From CAZBWE01 sp964568985 (GTDB lineage: Bacteria; Planctomycetota; Phycisphaerae; Sedimentisphaerales; Anaerobacaceae), in NCBI GenBank assembly GCA_964568985.1, contig CAZMSP010000009.1, positions 1 to 30,450 on the forward strand: a stretch of DNA of 30,450 nucleotides, read 5' to 3'. Positions 7,767 to 16,332 of this stretch are shown here, one piece after another (within the stretch, counting starts at the first letter, position 1; the number at the start of each line of letters is the position of its first letter). The notes below the pieces were generated by a model. It ran no database searches. It was not told the origin of the DNA and worked only from the letters and a program-made list of their open reading frames with translations. The translations under genes and the position numbers were made by a program.

Positions 7767-9193
7767 CTGCGATTATCCTGTCTGTAGTTTCTACTTTGCT
7801 AGCGGCCGCAAATAACCTGTGGTACTATGCAGTGTTGGCAGCGGTACCGATGGTGATTCTGGTTGCTCTGGATGCCACTTTGGGGTTGTATGCGGTGCTG
7901 TTCTCTTTCCCGATGGGCCTATTGTGTTTTGACATCGGTTTTACCTTGACCGCTGTACATTTATTTCTGGTGATTACTTTCTTTTCCTACGTTTTTAAGG
8001 TCCTCGCAACACGAGGCAAGATTCGCATTCACAGAAACCTAAGATACCTTTTCTGCTTTGTGCTGATTGCTCTCATCGGAATTTTGTGGAATTACCGTAA
8101 GGTCCTTGACTTTCCGCCTTGTTTTGTCGGCTCACTAAGGGCACCGAACATCAGATGTTTCCTGGTTTTTTTGAAACTGGTTTCCTTAGTGCTCATTGTG
8201 ATTATGGTCGCAAATGTAGCCAGCAAGAAAGAAAAGATTGTCAATTGCCTCAGAGCTTTTTTTGCCGGCGTTCTAATATCAGCGGGGTTCGGGGTATTTC
8301 AGTTTATCTCTGACCATTTCGAGTTAGGCATAATACCCGTCAGAGTCTACGACCCGGCCAGAGGGGTATGGCTGCATTCCTTTAATATTCAGGGATTCCA
8401 TCGCATAAACGCCATGTCACTCGAACCAAAATACCACGCTTTTTACTTGGCAATCGGTATTGTTGTCGCTATATTTTTCTTTGCCAGGAGCAACAGAAGA
8501 GGGAAAATCCTTTTTGGTCTGAGCGCCACTCTATTTATAATAAACCTTGTTCTTACACTGACACGCTCGGTTCCCATCCTGTTTGTCCCGTCTCTTATCG
8601 TAGCAATCTGGCTCCTGGGAAAACTTTACAGGTCCAATATACTTAGGATGTTTCCCTTGTTTGCTGTTGTCTGTGTGGTGCTGCTGGCACTGGCCTGGAA
8701 GTTCGAGGCCTTTTTCGGGTTGTATATGAAGCGTATTTCTACTTCCGATATGATTTTCTCTAAAGACTACAGTGAGACAAGTCAGGTTGTAGTAGCGTTG
8801 CAATTAATTCCCCGCAACTTTCTTTTGGGAGTCGGTCTTGGCAATTTTCCATTCTACGGATTCGAAGCGTCGAAAGTGATGCAGAAAACACACGTCATCG
8901 AGCAGCTGGTGTCCACATATCTGAACATCCTTGTTGAAACAGGCGTATCGGGTTTTCTGCTGTTTATGCTGTTTTTCTACAAGTTATTCAAAGGCATATA
9001 CGCAAAGGCACTGAAATGCGAGCCTGCGGACCGCTGGATTGCGTTGTGCGTTCTTGCGTGCAATACAACAATCTGGATATTGAGTCTGTACTTTCCGTGT
9101 CACCTTATGTTCCCTATATTCTACGCCTTTCTCGGCCTGCTGCTGGCTGTCGACAAGCAAATGAGTATTTCTCTGGCGAATCCCGGCCTTTAG
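7727..9193 (+). CDS. O-antigen ligase / Wzy-type polymerase family membrane protein
   Basis: A 488-residue polytopic membrane protein with about 11-12 hydrophobic segments. A large central extracytoplasmic loop contains HSFNIQGFHRINAMSLEPKY, and a conserved region near residues 360-380 reads NFLLGVGLGNFPFYG, the pattern of the Wzy_C/WaaL family (PF04932). Such proteins either polymerise lipid-linked repeat units or ligate them onto a carrier; sequence alone does not separate the roles. With a flippase and a Wzz-like protein in the same cluster, polymerase is the simpler reading. The start is ATG at 7727 with AGAGAGG at 7708-7714; an in-frame TGA just upstream excludes a much longer N-terminus. 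Confidence 0.82.
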   Translation: MSELTGNSRPWILAAIILSVVSTLLAAANNLWYYAVLAAVPMVILVALDATLGLYAVLFSFPMGLLCFDIGFTLTAVHLFLVITFFSYVFKVLATRGKIRIHRNLRYLFCFVLIALIGILWNYRKVLDFPPCFVGSLRAPNIRCFLVFLKLVSLVLIVIMVANVASKKEKIVNCLRAFFAGVLISAGFGVFQFISDHFELGIIPVRVYDPARGVWLHSFNIQGFHRINAMSLEPKYHAFYLAIGIVVAIFFFARSNRRGKILFGLSATLFIINLVLTLTRSVPILFVPSLIVAIWLLGKLYRSNILRMFPLFAVVCVVLLALAWKFEAFFGLYMKRISTSDMIFSKDYSETSQVVVALQLIPRNFLLGVGLGNFPFYGFEASKVMQKTHVIEQLVSTYLNILVETGVSGFLLFMLFFYKLFKGIYAKALKCEPADRWIALCVLACNTTIWILSLYFPCHLMFPIFYAFLGLLLAVDKQMSISLANPGL

Positions 9194-9205
9194 CCGATAA
9201 AAAAT

Positions 9206-10360
9206 ATGCGAATAGGAATCAACAGTCTGTTTTTAGTGCCGAATAAACACGGCGGGACAGAACATTATGTGCGTAACCTGCTTGAGAGCCTGTCGCAAAT
9301 CGACAGAGAGAACCAATACTTTATCTTCACAAATTCAGAAAACGCAGGGACCTTTAATATCGCACAGGATAATTTCTCTGAAGTCAAATGCGGCTTTTCA
9401 GCCAGGTACAAACCGCTGCGTGTTTTATGGGAGCAGACGATACTGCCCTTTTATGTAAGCAGATACAAGCTCGATGTGCTTTTTTCCCCCGTATATGTGT
9501 CACCGATGCTAAAACTTTCGAATTGCAGATATGTGGTTGTTATTCACGATATGATGAGTCGGAGATACCCTGAAAACTATCCGAAGGCACAGTTGATTTA
9601 CCTTCGAACCCTATTGCTGCTGTCAGCTAGAAAGGCCGACAGAATAATCACCGTCTCAGAAAACACAAAAGGAGATATCGTTAACTTCCTAAGGGTTCCG
9701 GAGGAAAAAATTTCCGTGATTTACACATCCGGCCTGCCGGATGAAAAACACGCCAGAATAGACAACAAACAGCTAATAGAGACGATAAGGAAAAAATATA
9801 ACCTCGAAGACAACTTTATTCTGTGCGTTGCGACATTCAACCCCCAAAAGAATATCGAAGGGCTGCTGAGGGCCTTTTACCTTCTAAAAAATAGATACCG
9901 GCTCAATCACCAGCTCATACTGACAGGAATGGTGCTGAGACAGGGTTCCAAAATGACTAATCTTATTGATAAACTCAAATTAAACGGTAGTGTCAAGATA
10001 ACAGGCTATATCCCCGATGAGGACCTGCAATGTCTGTACTGTCTGGCCGGCCTTTTTGTGCTCCCATCGTTTTTCGAGGGCTTAGGGGTTACACCATTAG
10101 AGGCCATGGTCTGCGGATGCCCAGTGGCAACTTCTGATATTGCTCCAATCCGCGAGGTGGTCGGCGATGCAGCGGCGCTTTTTTGCCCTTACGATGTGCA
10201 GCAAATGGCCGATGTCATCAATAAGACCCTGTGCGACGAAGAATTCAAAAAGACCCTGATCCAAAAGGGGCTGCAAAGGGCTGCACAATTCTCTTGGCGA
10301 AAAACAGCTATCGAAACGCTAAAACTCTTTGAACAGGTTAGCCGTGAATCCATCTGTTAA
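9206..10360 (+). CDS. glycosyltransferase family 4 (GT-B)
   Basis: A 384-residue GT-B enzyme. The N-terminal domain has the GT4 opening MRIGINSLFLVPNKHGGTEHYVRN (shown in part: GGTEHYVRN) and RYVVVIHDMM. The C-terminal nucleotide-binding domain has ILCVATFNPQKNIEGLLRAF and the catalytic/donor-binding E-x7-E stretch FEGLGVTPLEAMVCGCP, with its first Glu at residue 291. It probably adds a hexose or heptose from a nucleotide sugar to the growing lipid-linked unit at the cytoplasmic membrane face. It begins 12 bases after the polymerase stop and overlaps the next gene's start region, as expected for one operon. Donor and linkage cannot be read. Confidence 0.88.
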   Translation: MRIGINSLFLVPNKHGGTEHYVRNLLESLSQIDRENQYFIFTNSENAGTFNIAQDNFSEVKCGFSARYKPLRVLWEQTILPFYVSRYKLDVLFSPVYVSPMLKLSNCRYVVVIHDMMSRRYPENYPKAQLIYLRTLLLLSARKADRIITVSENTKGDIVNFLRVPEEKISVIYTSGLPDEKHARIDNKQLIETIRKKYNLEDNFILCVATFNPQKNIEGLLRAFYLLKNRYRLNHQLILTGMVLRQGSKMTNLIDKLKLNGSVKITGYIPDEDLQCLYCLAGLFVLPSFFEGLGVTPLEAMVCGCPVATSDIAPIREVVGDAAALFCPYDVQQMADVINKTLCDEEFKKTLIQKGLQRAAQFSWRKTAIETLKLFEQVSRESIC

Positions 10361-11048
10361 ACAGACACGCAATATAGCCATGCTTGTCCTTAAAGGCATA
10401 AAAAGGCCCAGAAGGGCCTGTCGATATGTGCTTGATACTCTGCGCCACCCTCGGATACATCAGATTGTAAATCACGTCGAAGGGCTTATTTCATGGAGGA
10501 CGGCTGTGCTGCTTTATCGCGCCGTGACTTCCAACCGCAACCACACTGGTGATATAATTGAAATAGGAGCTTACAAAGGATTGTCGACGTGCGTGCTGTC
10601 ACTTGCCGCAAAAAAAGTGGGCAAACGCGTCAAATCTTTTGAACTTTTCACCGGACTTCCGAGTGCCGATCCGCACTTAGATAAGGGTTTCCAGCAGGGT
10701 ATGTTCTCGGCAAGCGTTGATGAATTTGAAAGAAACTTAAAAACCTACGGTTGTAGAAACTGTGTGGATTTAATCATCGGAGATGCGAGAGATACCCTTA
10801 AGACCAACGGAAACAGCGGCTTTTCGGTAGCGTTTGTCGATACCGATGTTTACGAGGTAACAAAAGATGTTTTATTGCAGTTGTCTTCGATGGCCAAGGG
10901 GGGCGAAATCATAGTTATCCATGACTGCTTTGCTTCCGGAGTAGCAAAAGCGATCGAAGAGCTCAGAAATAGAAGTAACTTTAAGTTGCTGATGGAAAAA
11001 ATTGAAGAGGACGACCTAACAGCACAATACCGGCTCATACACAGGTAG
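10344..11048 (+). CDS. TylF/MycF-like SAM-dependent O-methyltransferase
   Basis: The core contains GDIIEIGAYKGLSTCVLSLA (motif I region), KSFELFTGLPSADP and VAFVDTDVYEVTKDVLLQL, followed by IIVIHDCFASGVAKAIEE. This matches the TylF/MycF family, whose characterised members O-methylate sugars on macrolides using Mg2+. The Asp residues of FVDTD and HDC would be the metal ligands by analogy. The frame is open from TTG at 10329; I prefer GTG at 10344 because it shortens the overlap with the upstream glycosyltransferase to 17 bases, while ATG at 10380 is also possible. It directly precedes the heptose cassette, so a heptose hydroxyl is a plausible target (inference). Confidence 0.8.
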   Translation: MNPSVKQTRNIAMLVLKGIKRPRRACRYVLDTLRHPRIHQIVNHVEGLISWRTAVLLYRAVTSNRNHTGDIIEIGAYKGLSTCVLSLAAKKVGKRVKSFELFTGLPSADPHLDKGFQQGMFSASVDEFERNLKTYGCRNCVDLIIGDARDTLKTNGNSGFSVAFVDTDVYEVTKDVLLQLSSMAKGGEIIVIHDCFASGVAKAIEELRNRSNFKLLMEKIEEDDLTAQYRLIHR

Positions 11049-11064
11049 CTGTAACCGCGAAAGA

Positions 11065-11757
11065 ATGAAGATAGCGATTTTAGCAGGTGGCCTCGGAACA
11101 AGGATGCGCTGTGTTGCTGCAGACCGGCCAAAGTCGATGATTCCAATCAATGGAAAGCCTTTTCTCTGGCACCAACTGCAACTACTAAAAAGGCACAATA
11201 TCACAGAGGTGGTACTCTGTATTGGATACTTGGGTGACCAGATAAAAAGATACTTTGGGGACGGTAGGCAGTTCGGTATGAGCCTTCAATATAGTGAGGA
11301 AAAAAAGCCGCTGGGTACCGCCGGAGCGCTCAAAAACGCCGAATCGCTTCTCGGCAGCGAATTCCTCACAATGAATGGCGATTCCTATCTGATGCTGGAC
11401 TACGATGAAATCATTGAATTTTTCAGCCAAGCAAGTAAAATGGCCGTGATGGTCGTTTATAAAAACCACGACCGTTACGACAGCAGCAATGTTGTTGTCG
11501 AGGATGGGCTCGTCAGGTTATATAGCAGGAAGGCCAAAACACCAGAGACGGTATACATCGACGCAGGATTGTATGTATTCAAGAAAGGCGTTATGAAGCT
11601 GATTCCGAACAACACCGAGATGCCGCTCGACGACGTATTCACAGAGCTTGCAACGAAGGGACAGTTGCTGGTCTTTGAGACAGGGCAGCGGTTTTATGAG
11701 ATAGGTTCTGTCGGTGGACTGAAGGATTTCAAGAAGCTGCTGGAGTCCAGACAATGA
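11065..11757 (+). CDS. hddC: sugar-1-phosphate nucleotidylyltransferase, HddC-like
   Basis: A 230-residue nucleotidylyltransferase of the Rossmann-like GT-A fold. The signature LAGGLGTRM covers residues 6-14, followed by RPKSMIPINGKPFLWHQ; the activating lysine is Lys23. GTAGALKNAESLL and MNGDS (metal-binding Asp106) follow. HddC makes GDP-D-glycero-alpha-D-manno-heptose from the heptose 1-phosphate and GTP. The specific call rests on its partner genes: HddA, GmhB and GmhA follow at once. Guanylyl versus other nucleotide specificity cannot be proven here. Its stop overlaps the HddA start (ATGA at 11754-11757). Confidence 0.82.
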   Translation: MKIAILAGGLGTRMRCVAADRPKSMIPINGKPFLWHQLQLLKRHNITEVVLCIGYLGDQIKRYFGDGRQFGMSLQYSEEKKPLGTAGALKNAESLLGSEFLTMNGDSYLMLDYDEIIEFFSQASKMAVMVVYKNHDRYDSSNVVVEDGLVRLYSRKAKTPETVYIDAGLYVFKKGVMKLIPNNTEMPLDDVFTELATKGQLLVFETGQRFYEIGSVGGLKDFKKLLESRQ

Positions 11758-12746
11758 TAATCTTAACCAGAGCACCCTTGCGAATCCCGTTGGGCGGCGG
11801 CGGAACGGACATACCATCGTACTACTCTAAGTACGGGGGGTTCCTCATCAGCGTCGCTATCAATAAATATGTGTACGTCTTAGTTAATAGAACCACTGTC
11901 GACAACTTAATCAGGATCAAATACTCTGAAAGTGAAAAGGCCCAGAGCACAACGCAAATAAGGCACGCTGTATTCAGGGAATCGCTAAAATTTACGCAGA
12001 TAGACGGTGGGATTGAGATTGCGACAATGGCCGACGCCCCTACAGGGACCGGCCTAGGCTCATCAGGCAGCTTCACCGTGGCTCTGCTGGCCGCCCTTCA
12101 CACATTCAATCGCCAGCAGGTAAATCCGCTAACCATCGCACAGCAGGCCTGTGAAATCGAAATAGACAGGGCCAAGATGGCCACCGGCAAACAGGACCAG
12201 TATCTTGCCGCCTTAGGAGGTGTGGTTTGCCTGAGTTTTTCTACAGACGACAAAGTTAACGTCATCCCCATTAATATCAACCCATATGTCCTAAAAGAGC
12301 TCAAATCTAATTTATTGCTGTTCTATACCAATATCTCCCGTGAGAGCTTTGCAATCCAAAAAGAGCAGATCAAAAATACCGAAGACAATGTCCAGAATGT
12401 TGTGAATAGTCTGCACAGGACCAAGGAAATCGGGCTGGAGATAAAGCGGGCCCTCGAAGAGGGTGACCTCGATAAGTTCGGACATCTGCTGCACACACAC
12501 TGGGAAAACAAGAAAAAACGCTCGTCAAAAATAAGCAGCTCGGACATAGACCGCTGGTACAGAATAGCAAAGGAAAACGGCGCTCTTGGCGGTAAGATAA
12601 TGGGCGCCGGCGGTGGTGGTTTCCTGGCACTCTATTGCCCGGCTGATGCCAGAAACGGAATCAGGAGTGCTATGAAGGCCGAGGGGCTCAGGGAAATGGA
12701 CTATGACTTTGATACCGAAGGCGTGAAGGTCATAGTCAATATCTGA
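11754..12746 (+). CDS. hddA: D-glycero-alpha-D-manno-heptose 7-phosphate kinase (GHMP family)
   Basis: A 330-residue GHMP kinase. The opening is TRAPLRIPLGGGGTDIPSYY, a hallmark of HddA-type kinases; the ATP-binding loop is PTGTGLGSSGS at residues 96-106; and the C-terminal motif MGAGGGGF is at 283-290. HddA phosphorylates C1 of D-glycero-D-manno-heptose 7-phosphate to give the alpha-1,7-bisphosphate, steering the pathway toward the GDP sugar. The other heptose route, to ADP-heptose for LPS core, uses HldE, which I do not see here. It sits between HddC (4-base overlap) and GmhB (one base between stop and start), fully in line with the pathway. Confidence 0.9.
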   Translation: MIILTRAPLRIPLGGGGTDIPSYYSKYGGFLISVAINKYVYVLVNRTTVDNLIRIKYSESEKAQSTTQIRHAVFRESLKFTQIDGGIEIATMADAPTGTGLGSSGSFTVALLAALHTFNRQQVNPLTIAQQACEIEIDRAKMATGKQDQYLAALGGVVCLSFSTDDKVNVIPININPYVLKELKSNLLLFYTNISRESFAIQKEQIKNTEDNVQNVVNSLHRTKEIGLEIKRALEEGDLDKFGHLLHTHWENKKKRSSKISSSDIDRWYRIAKENGALGGKIMGAGGGGFLALYCPADARNGIRSAMKAEGLREMDYDFDTEGVKVIVNI

Positions 12747-12747
12747 A

Positions 12748-13362
12748 ATGGCTGACAGAAACAGTAAAAATAGGGCGATATTTTTAGACCGCGATGGCGT
12801 AGTCAACGAGCTTATCTACTACAGGGATATAGGACGGATTGACTCGCCATTTACGGTAAGGCAATTTCGACTGCTGCCCGGTGCCGCAGAGGCGGTTTGT
12901 ATCTTTAACAGTCTGAATTTCAAAACTGTTATTGTATCGAATCAGCCCGGCATTGCGAGGAACCACTTCACCAAAAAAACGCTCGTTGCTACAGACGCAA
13001 AGATGAAGCGGGCATTGACCAGAAAAAAAGCGCACCTGGACGCTGTTTACTACTGCCCGCATGACCCGAATGGCAGCAATAAAAGATACAGGAAGGTGTG
13101 TAACTGCCGAAAACCAAAGCCAGGATTGCTCCTGCAGGCCGCAAAGCGACTCAACATCGACCTTAAAAGCTCATATATGATTGGCGACGAACTGGCGGAT
13201 ATCGAGGCAGGCAGCAGAGCCGGTTGCAAAACCATCCTGATGGGCAAAATGAAGTGCCAGCAATGCAGACTGATGGACGACTGGAATATCCAGCCTGATG
13301 TAATTTTGCCGAGTTTACTGGAGGCAGCCAAATACATAATAAAAAAGGAGTCACAAAAATGA
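12748..13362 (+). CDS. gmhB: D-glycero-D-manno-heptose 1,7-bisphosphate 7-phosphatase
   Basis: A 204-residue HAD phosphatase of histidinol-phosphatase/GmhB type. Motif I is LDRDGVVNE with nucleophile Asp14 and general acid Asp16; motif II is SNQ at 64-66. The GmhB zinc loop is visible as Cys103-Pro-His105 ... Cys118-Asn-Cys120, followed by RKPKPG; motif IV is MIGDELADIEAG. GmhB removes the C7 phosphate of the heptose bisphosphate, leaving the 1-phosphate for HddC. Length fits the family (about 180-200). It is followed by the transaldolase with a 4-base ATGA overlap. Confidence 0.9.
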   Translation: MADRNSKNRAIFLDRDGVVNELIYYRDIGRIDSPFTVRQFRLLPGAAEAVCIFNSLNFKTVIVSNQPGIARNHFTKKTLVATDAKMKRALTRKKAHLDAVYYCPHDPNGSNKRYRKVCNCRKPKPGLLLQAAKRLNIDLKSSYMIGDELADIEAGSRAGCKTILMGKMKCQQCRLMDDWNIQPDVILPSLLEAAKYIIKKESQK

Positions 13363-14171
13363 AAATATTTATCGACAGTGCTGATTTAGCAGAGATACAG
13401 AAGTATCTTTCCTGGGGTCTCTGCGACGGCGTAACAACCAACCCGACGATATACTTCAAGTGCGGGGTAACAGGTAGCCCAGAGGCAATCAAGAAAAGAA
13501 CGGTTGAAATAGCCAAGTTGATTTCGCCACGGCCGGTGAGTGTCGAGGTCGCAACAGACGCAGTAGAACAAATCGTAGCGCAGGCGAGAGAATACAGCCG
13601 GTGGGCCAAAAACATCGTCGTCAAGGTTACCGTCACCGATACAGAAGGCAGGTCTCTCCTTCCGGCTGTTTATAGGCTGGTCAATGAGGCAGTAAAAGTT
13701 AACATTACTGCTATTACTACATTCAACCAGGCGATCCTTACCGCCAAGGCGATTGTTGCGGGACCGAGCAAAAGCTCGCAGACGAAAGGTCCAAACTTCA
13801 TCAGCATATTTGGCGGGCGAATTTCTGAGGAGCATGGAATCGAGCAGGCGGCAGCGGTAATAAAGAAGGTCCGCCAATGGCTCGATTTCTACAAATACGA
13901 GGGAGTAGAAATTATCGTTGGTTCGGTAAGGAGCCGCGAGAACGTGGAATTCTGGTCTCAATGCGGTGCCCACGTCCTGACCATTCCGCCACATGTGATT
14001 GCCGATTGTTTAACATCTGCACGAACAACGGAAACAGTCGTCCAGTTCATAAACGATGCTCACAAGTCACTTGCTCAAATTACAGAGAAAAAAATACCTC
14101 TCAAAGAGGTCGTCTCCAAACAAGGTGGCAAAAAGCTCGCAGCAGCTTTGAGAAAAGGAACGGTTAAATGA
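13359..14171 (+). CDS. transaldolase family protein within the heptose cassette
   Basis: A 270-residue class I aldolase of the transaldolase/fructose-6-phosphate aldolase family. Key positions are present: Asp6 in FIDSADL, VTTNPT (Asn28), Glu63 in VSVEV, Schiff-base lysine Lys89 in NIVVKVTVT, NITAITTFNQA, ISIFGGRISE, the phosphate-binding GSVRSRENV and the LTIPPHVI strand. It is longer than MipB/TalC types (about 215-220) and shorter than TalB (about 317). The extra C-terminal ~50 residues are Lys-rich. Transaldolase makes sedoheptulose 7-phosphate, the substrate of the next gene's product GmhA, so precursor supply is the obvious role (inference). AAGGAG at 13345-13350 is a strong ribosome binding site; overlaps of four bases link it to both neighbours. 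Confidence 0.85.
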   Translation: MKIFIDSADLAEIQKYLSWGLCDGVTTNPTIYFKCGVTGSPEAIKKRTVEIAKLISPRPVSVEVATDAVEQIVAQAREYSRWAKNIVVKVTVTDTEGRSLLPAVYRLVNEAVKVNITAITTFNQAILTAKAIVAGPSKSSQTKGPNFISIFGGRISEEHGIEQAAAVIKKVRQWLDFYKYEGVEIIVGSVRSRENVEFWSQCGAHVLTIPPHVIADCLTSARTTETVVQFINDAHKSLAQITEKKIPLKEVVSKQGGKKLAAALRKGTVK

Positions 14172-14761
14172 CCAAAAAACAAAATTTCGTCGTCGCACAA
14201 ATCAAGGAAAACCTCAAACTCAAGGAGTACCTGCTAGCAGATGTGCCGAATCTGATAGAGATTTCTCACCTGTTGACAGATGCACTGAAGTGTGGCAACA
14301 AAATCCTGCTTTGTGGAAACGGCGGCAGCGCAGCCGACGCCCAGCACATCGCCGCAGAACTGGCAGGCAGGTTCAACTATGATAGAGACTCTTTACCAGC
14401 TATAGCCCTGACAACAAACACATCGTCCCTGACCGCCATCGCCAATGACTTTGGCTACGAGACAGTTTTTGCCAAGCAGGTCCAGGGGTTAGGACGAAAA
14501 GGCGATGTACTGATTGTGATAAGTGCCGGCGGCGACTCGCCCAATGTGGTACTTGCCATGGAAGAAGCCAAAAAGAAACAGATGATTACGGTCGGATTTG
14601 TCGGCAAAACCGGCGGTAAAGTAAAAGAGCTTGCAGACTACTTGATTCACGTTCCTTCGCAAAGCACCCCCAGAATCCAAGAGGTACATATCCTAACCGG
14701 ACACATTGTCTGCAGTATAGTTGAGGAGCTTTTATTTGGCAATGCGGATATTACTGATTGA
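14168..14761 (+). CDS. gmhA: sedoheptulose 7-phosphate isomerase (GmhA, SIS domain)
   Basis: A 197-residue SIS-domain isomerase, the usual GmhA length (about 190-200). CGNGGSAADAQHIAAELAGRF (quoted in part as GNGGSAADAQH, residues 50-60, with Glu64) and QEVHILTGH (Glu172, His179) correspond to catalytic and sugar-binding sites. GmhA converts sedoheptulose 7-phosphate to D-glycero-D-manno-heptose 7-phosphate, the first step of bacterial heptose synthesis. One motif differs from the E. coli enzyme: residues 119-127 read SAGGDSPNV where STSGNS-type sequence is usual, changing two phosphate-loop residues. The gene overlaps the transaldolase stop by four bases. Confidence 0.92.
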   Translation: MTKKQNFVVAQIKENLKLKEYLLADVPNLIEISHLLTDALKCGNKILLCGNGGSAADAQHIAAELAGRFNYDRDSLPAIALTTNTSSLTAIANDFGYETVFAKQVQGLGRKGDVLIVISAGGDSPNVVLAMEEAKKKQMITVGFVGKTGGKVKELADYLIHVPSQSTPRIQEVHILTGHIVCSIVEELLFGNADITD

Positions 14762-16220
14762 TCCTCCGTATCAGATCTTTACCAGCTACGTCCGTTTTTA
14801 TTTCCCGCTGGGGCTGGCCAATGTGGCAGCGGTCCTGCGCCAACACGGGCACGATGTGGTCATATTTGATATCGACGTCTTACAAAAGGGTACCAATCTT
14901 CACTTCAGCGAAGAATACAAAAGGCTTAACCTATATACACAAGGCCTGAAAAACAACAACCACTGGATATGGAAGGAGATAACCAGAGTACTGGAGGACT
15001 TCAAACCTCAACTAGTGGGCATCACAGCAATGACTATGAAGTTCGGTTCGGTCATCAGGGTAGCCGAGATTGTAAAGCAATACGATCCGATCTGCCCCGT
15101 CGTTGTGGGGGGCCCCCACGCCTACGACTGGCCAGAGATTTCCCTCAAAAGCCCTCACATAAACTTCAACCTCGGCGGCGAAGCAGAGGATAGCGCCGTC
15201 AAGTTGCTTAATGCCATCGAGGCCAATAGTGCTGATTTTAGCTTGATAGAGGGGCTGTCATACAAAAACAATGGCCAATGTGTCTACAACAGAAAAACAA
15301 CCCCACCTGACAATCTTGACCGCTATCCCCTCCCTGCCAGGGACCTGCTGATGCACCCATTAAATTACAGCTCAGAAGATATGGGCGTGATAATGACCTC
15401 CAGAGGCTGTCCCTTCAATTGTGCCTTTTGCTCACATACAAGAAACGTCAGATTCAGGAGCATTGAGAAGGTATTGGAAGAGATAAGAATAGTCAAAAAC
15501 ACCTACGGCACACGACAATTTGCCATCAAGGATGATTCCTTCACAGTTAACAAAAAACGCACGATAGAAATATGCCAGCGGCTCATCAATGAAAAAATGA
15601 ATATCAACTGGGACTGCACGACGCGCGTAAACCTTATCGACGATGAGCTAATTGATATTATGATACGAGCAGGCTGCAACACCATAAAGGTTGGTATCGA
15701 AACCGGCAGTGAAAAGATACTCAAGGACATTAACAAGGGCATAACCTTCGAGCAGGCAAGAAAAGTCGCCAGGATGCTGAATAAACACGGGATATTCTGG
15801 AGCGCTTATTTTATGTACGGCTTGCCAGACGAAACCGAAGAGGATATGTTGAAAACCTACCAGTTTATGAAAGAGCTCAATCCTTACTACGCCGGACTTG
15901 GACTGTACGCCCCTTATCCCAATACTAAACTTTGGAACCAGGGTGTGCAAACCGGCTTGGTCAATCCAAATGTGTCCTTGCAGCATTTCTTCGAGGTCAA
16001 CCCCAAAGACTATTTCTTCAAAGACTCCCGCAAAAGAGTGCTCAACATGCAATACGAAGAGTTTATGCAGACAGCAGAATTTATGATGAGTTCTTTTCAC
16101 AAGCACAATACTTCTATTGGCAACATTCTTCGTCGTGCCTGGGCACGTCGAAAAGTCTATATGGCTGACCGGAAGCTGTTTTACGGTGACGCCAAAAAAG
16201 CCATAAATTGGCTCAGGTAA
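14742..16220 (+). CDS. B12-binding-domain radical SAM protein
   Basis: A 492-residue protein of the cobalamin-binding/radical SAM class. The N-terminal third is a B12-binding-like fold (MRILLIDPPYQ, GLANVAAVLRQHGHDVVIFD, VVVGGPHAYDWPE, GGEAED). The radical SAM core has SRGCPFNCAFC, with cluster-binding Cys223, Cys227 and Cys230, and continues with IKDDSFTVNKKR, IKVGIETGSEKIL and YFMYGLPDETEED. I see no clear DxHxxG cobalamin signature, so B12 binding is uncertain. Such enzymes methylate unactivated carbons or do other radical chemistry. In this cluster a sugar or lipid-carrier modification is plausible but unproven. An upstream TTG at 14721 is possible; ATG at 14742 is preferred because the B12 domain starts at once and GAGGAGC (14723-14729) precedes it. 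Confidence 0.85.
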   Translation: MRILLIDPPYQIFTSYVRFYFPLGLANVAAVLRQHGHDVVIFDIDVLQKGTNLHFSEEYKRLNLYTQGLKNNNHWIWKEITRVLEDFKPQLVGITAMTMKFGSVIRVAEIVKQYDPICPVVVGGPHAYDWPEISLKSPHINFNLGGEAEDSAVKLLNAIEANSADFSLIEGLSYKNNGQCVYNRKTTPPDNLDRYPLPARDLLMHPLNYSSEDMGVIMTSRGCPFNCAFCSHTRNVRFRSIEKVLEEIRIVKNTYGTRQFAIKDDSFTVNKKRTIEICQRLINEKMNINWDCTTRVNLIDDELIDIMIRAGCNTIKVGIETGSEKILKDINKGITFEQARKVARMLNKHGIFWSAYFMYGLPDETEEDMLKTYQFMKELNPYYAGLGLYAPYPNTKLWNQGVQTGLVNPNVSLQHFFEVNPKDYFFKDSRKRVLNMQYEEFMQTAEFMMSSFHKHNTSIGNILRRAWARRKVYMADRKLFYGDAKKAINWLR

Positions 16221-16332
16221 TACATTTTCTGCTACTTGAAAATGCCAAGATCGGTAAGCACTTCCAGACCTGATATTGTGTCTAAGAATTAGAAGCATGG
16301 AAACATACCACTAACAGAATTGGAGATTCGAA

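Noticed and set aside
13386..13994. 202-codon minus-strand frame
   Set aside because: It lies entirely opposite the transaldolase gene, whose catalytic motifs are intact. It has no ribosome binding site or family signature.
15648..16298. 216-codon minus-strand frame
   Set aside because: It is antisense to the radical SAM gene, whose conserved sequence explains the open frame. Its protein shows no recognisable motif.
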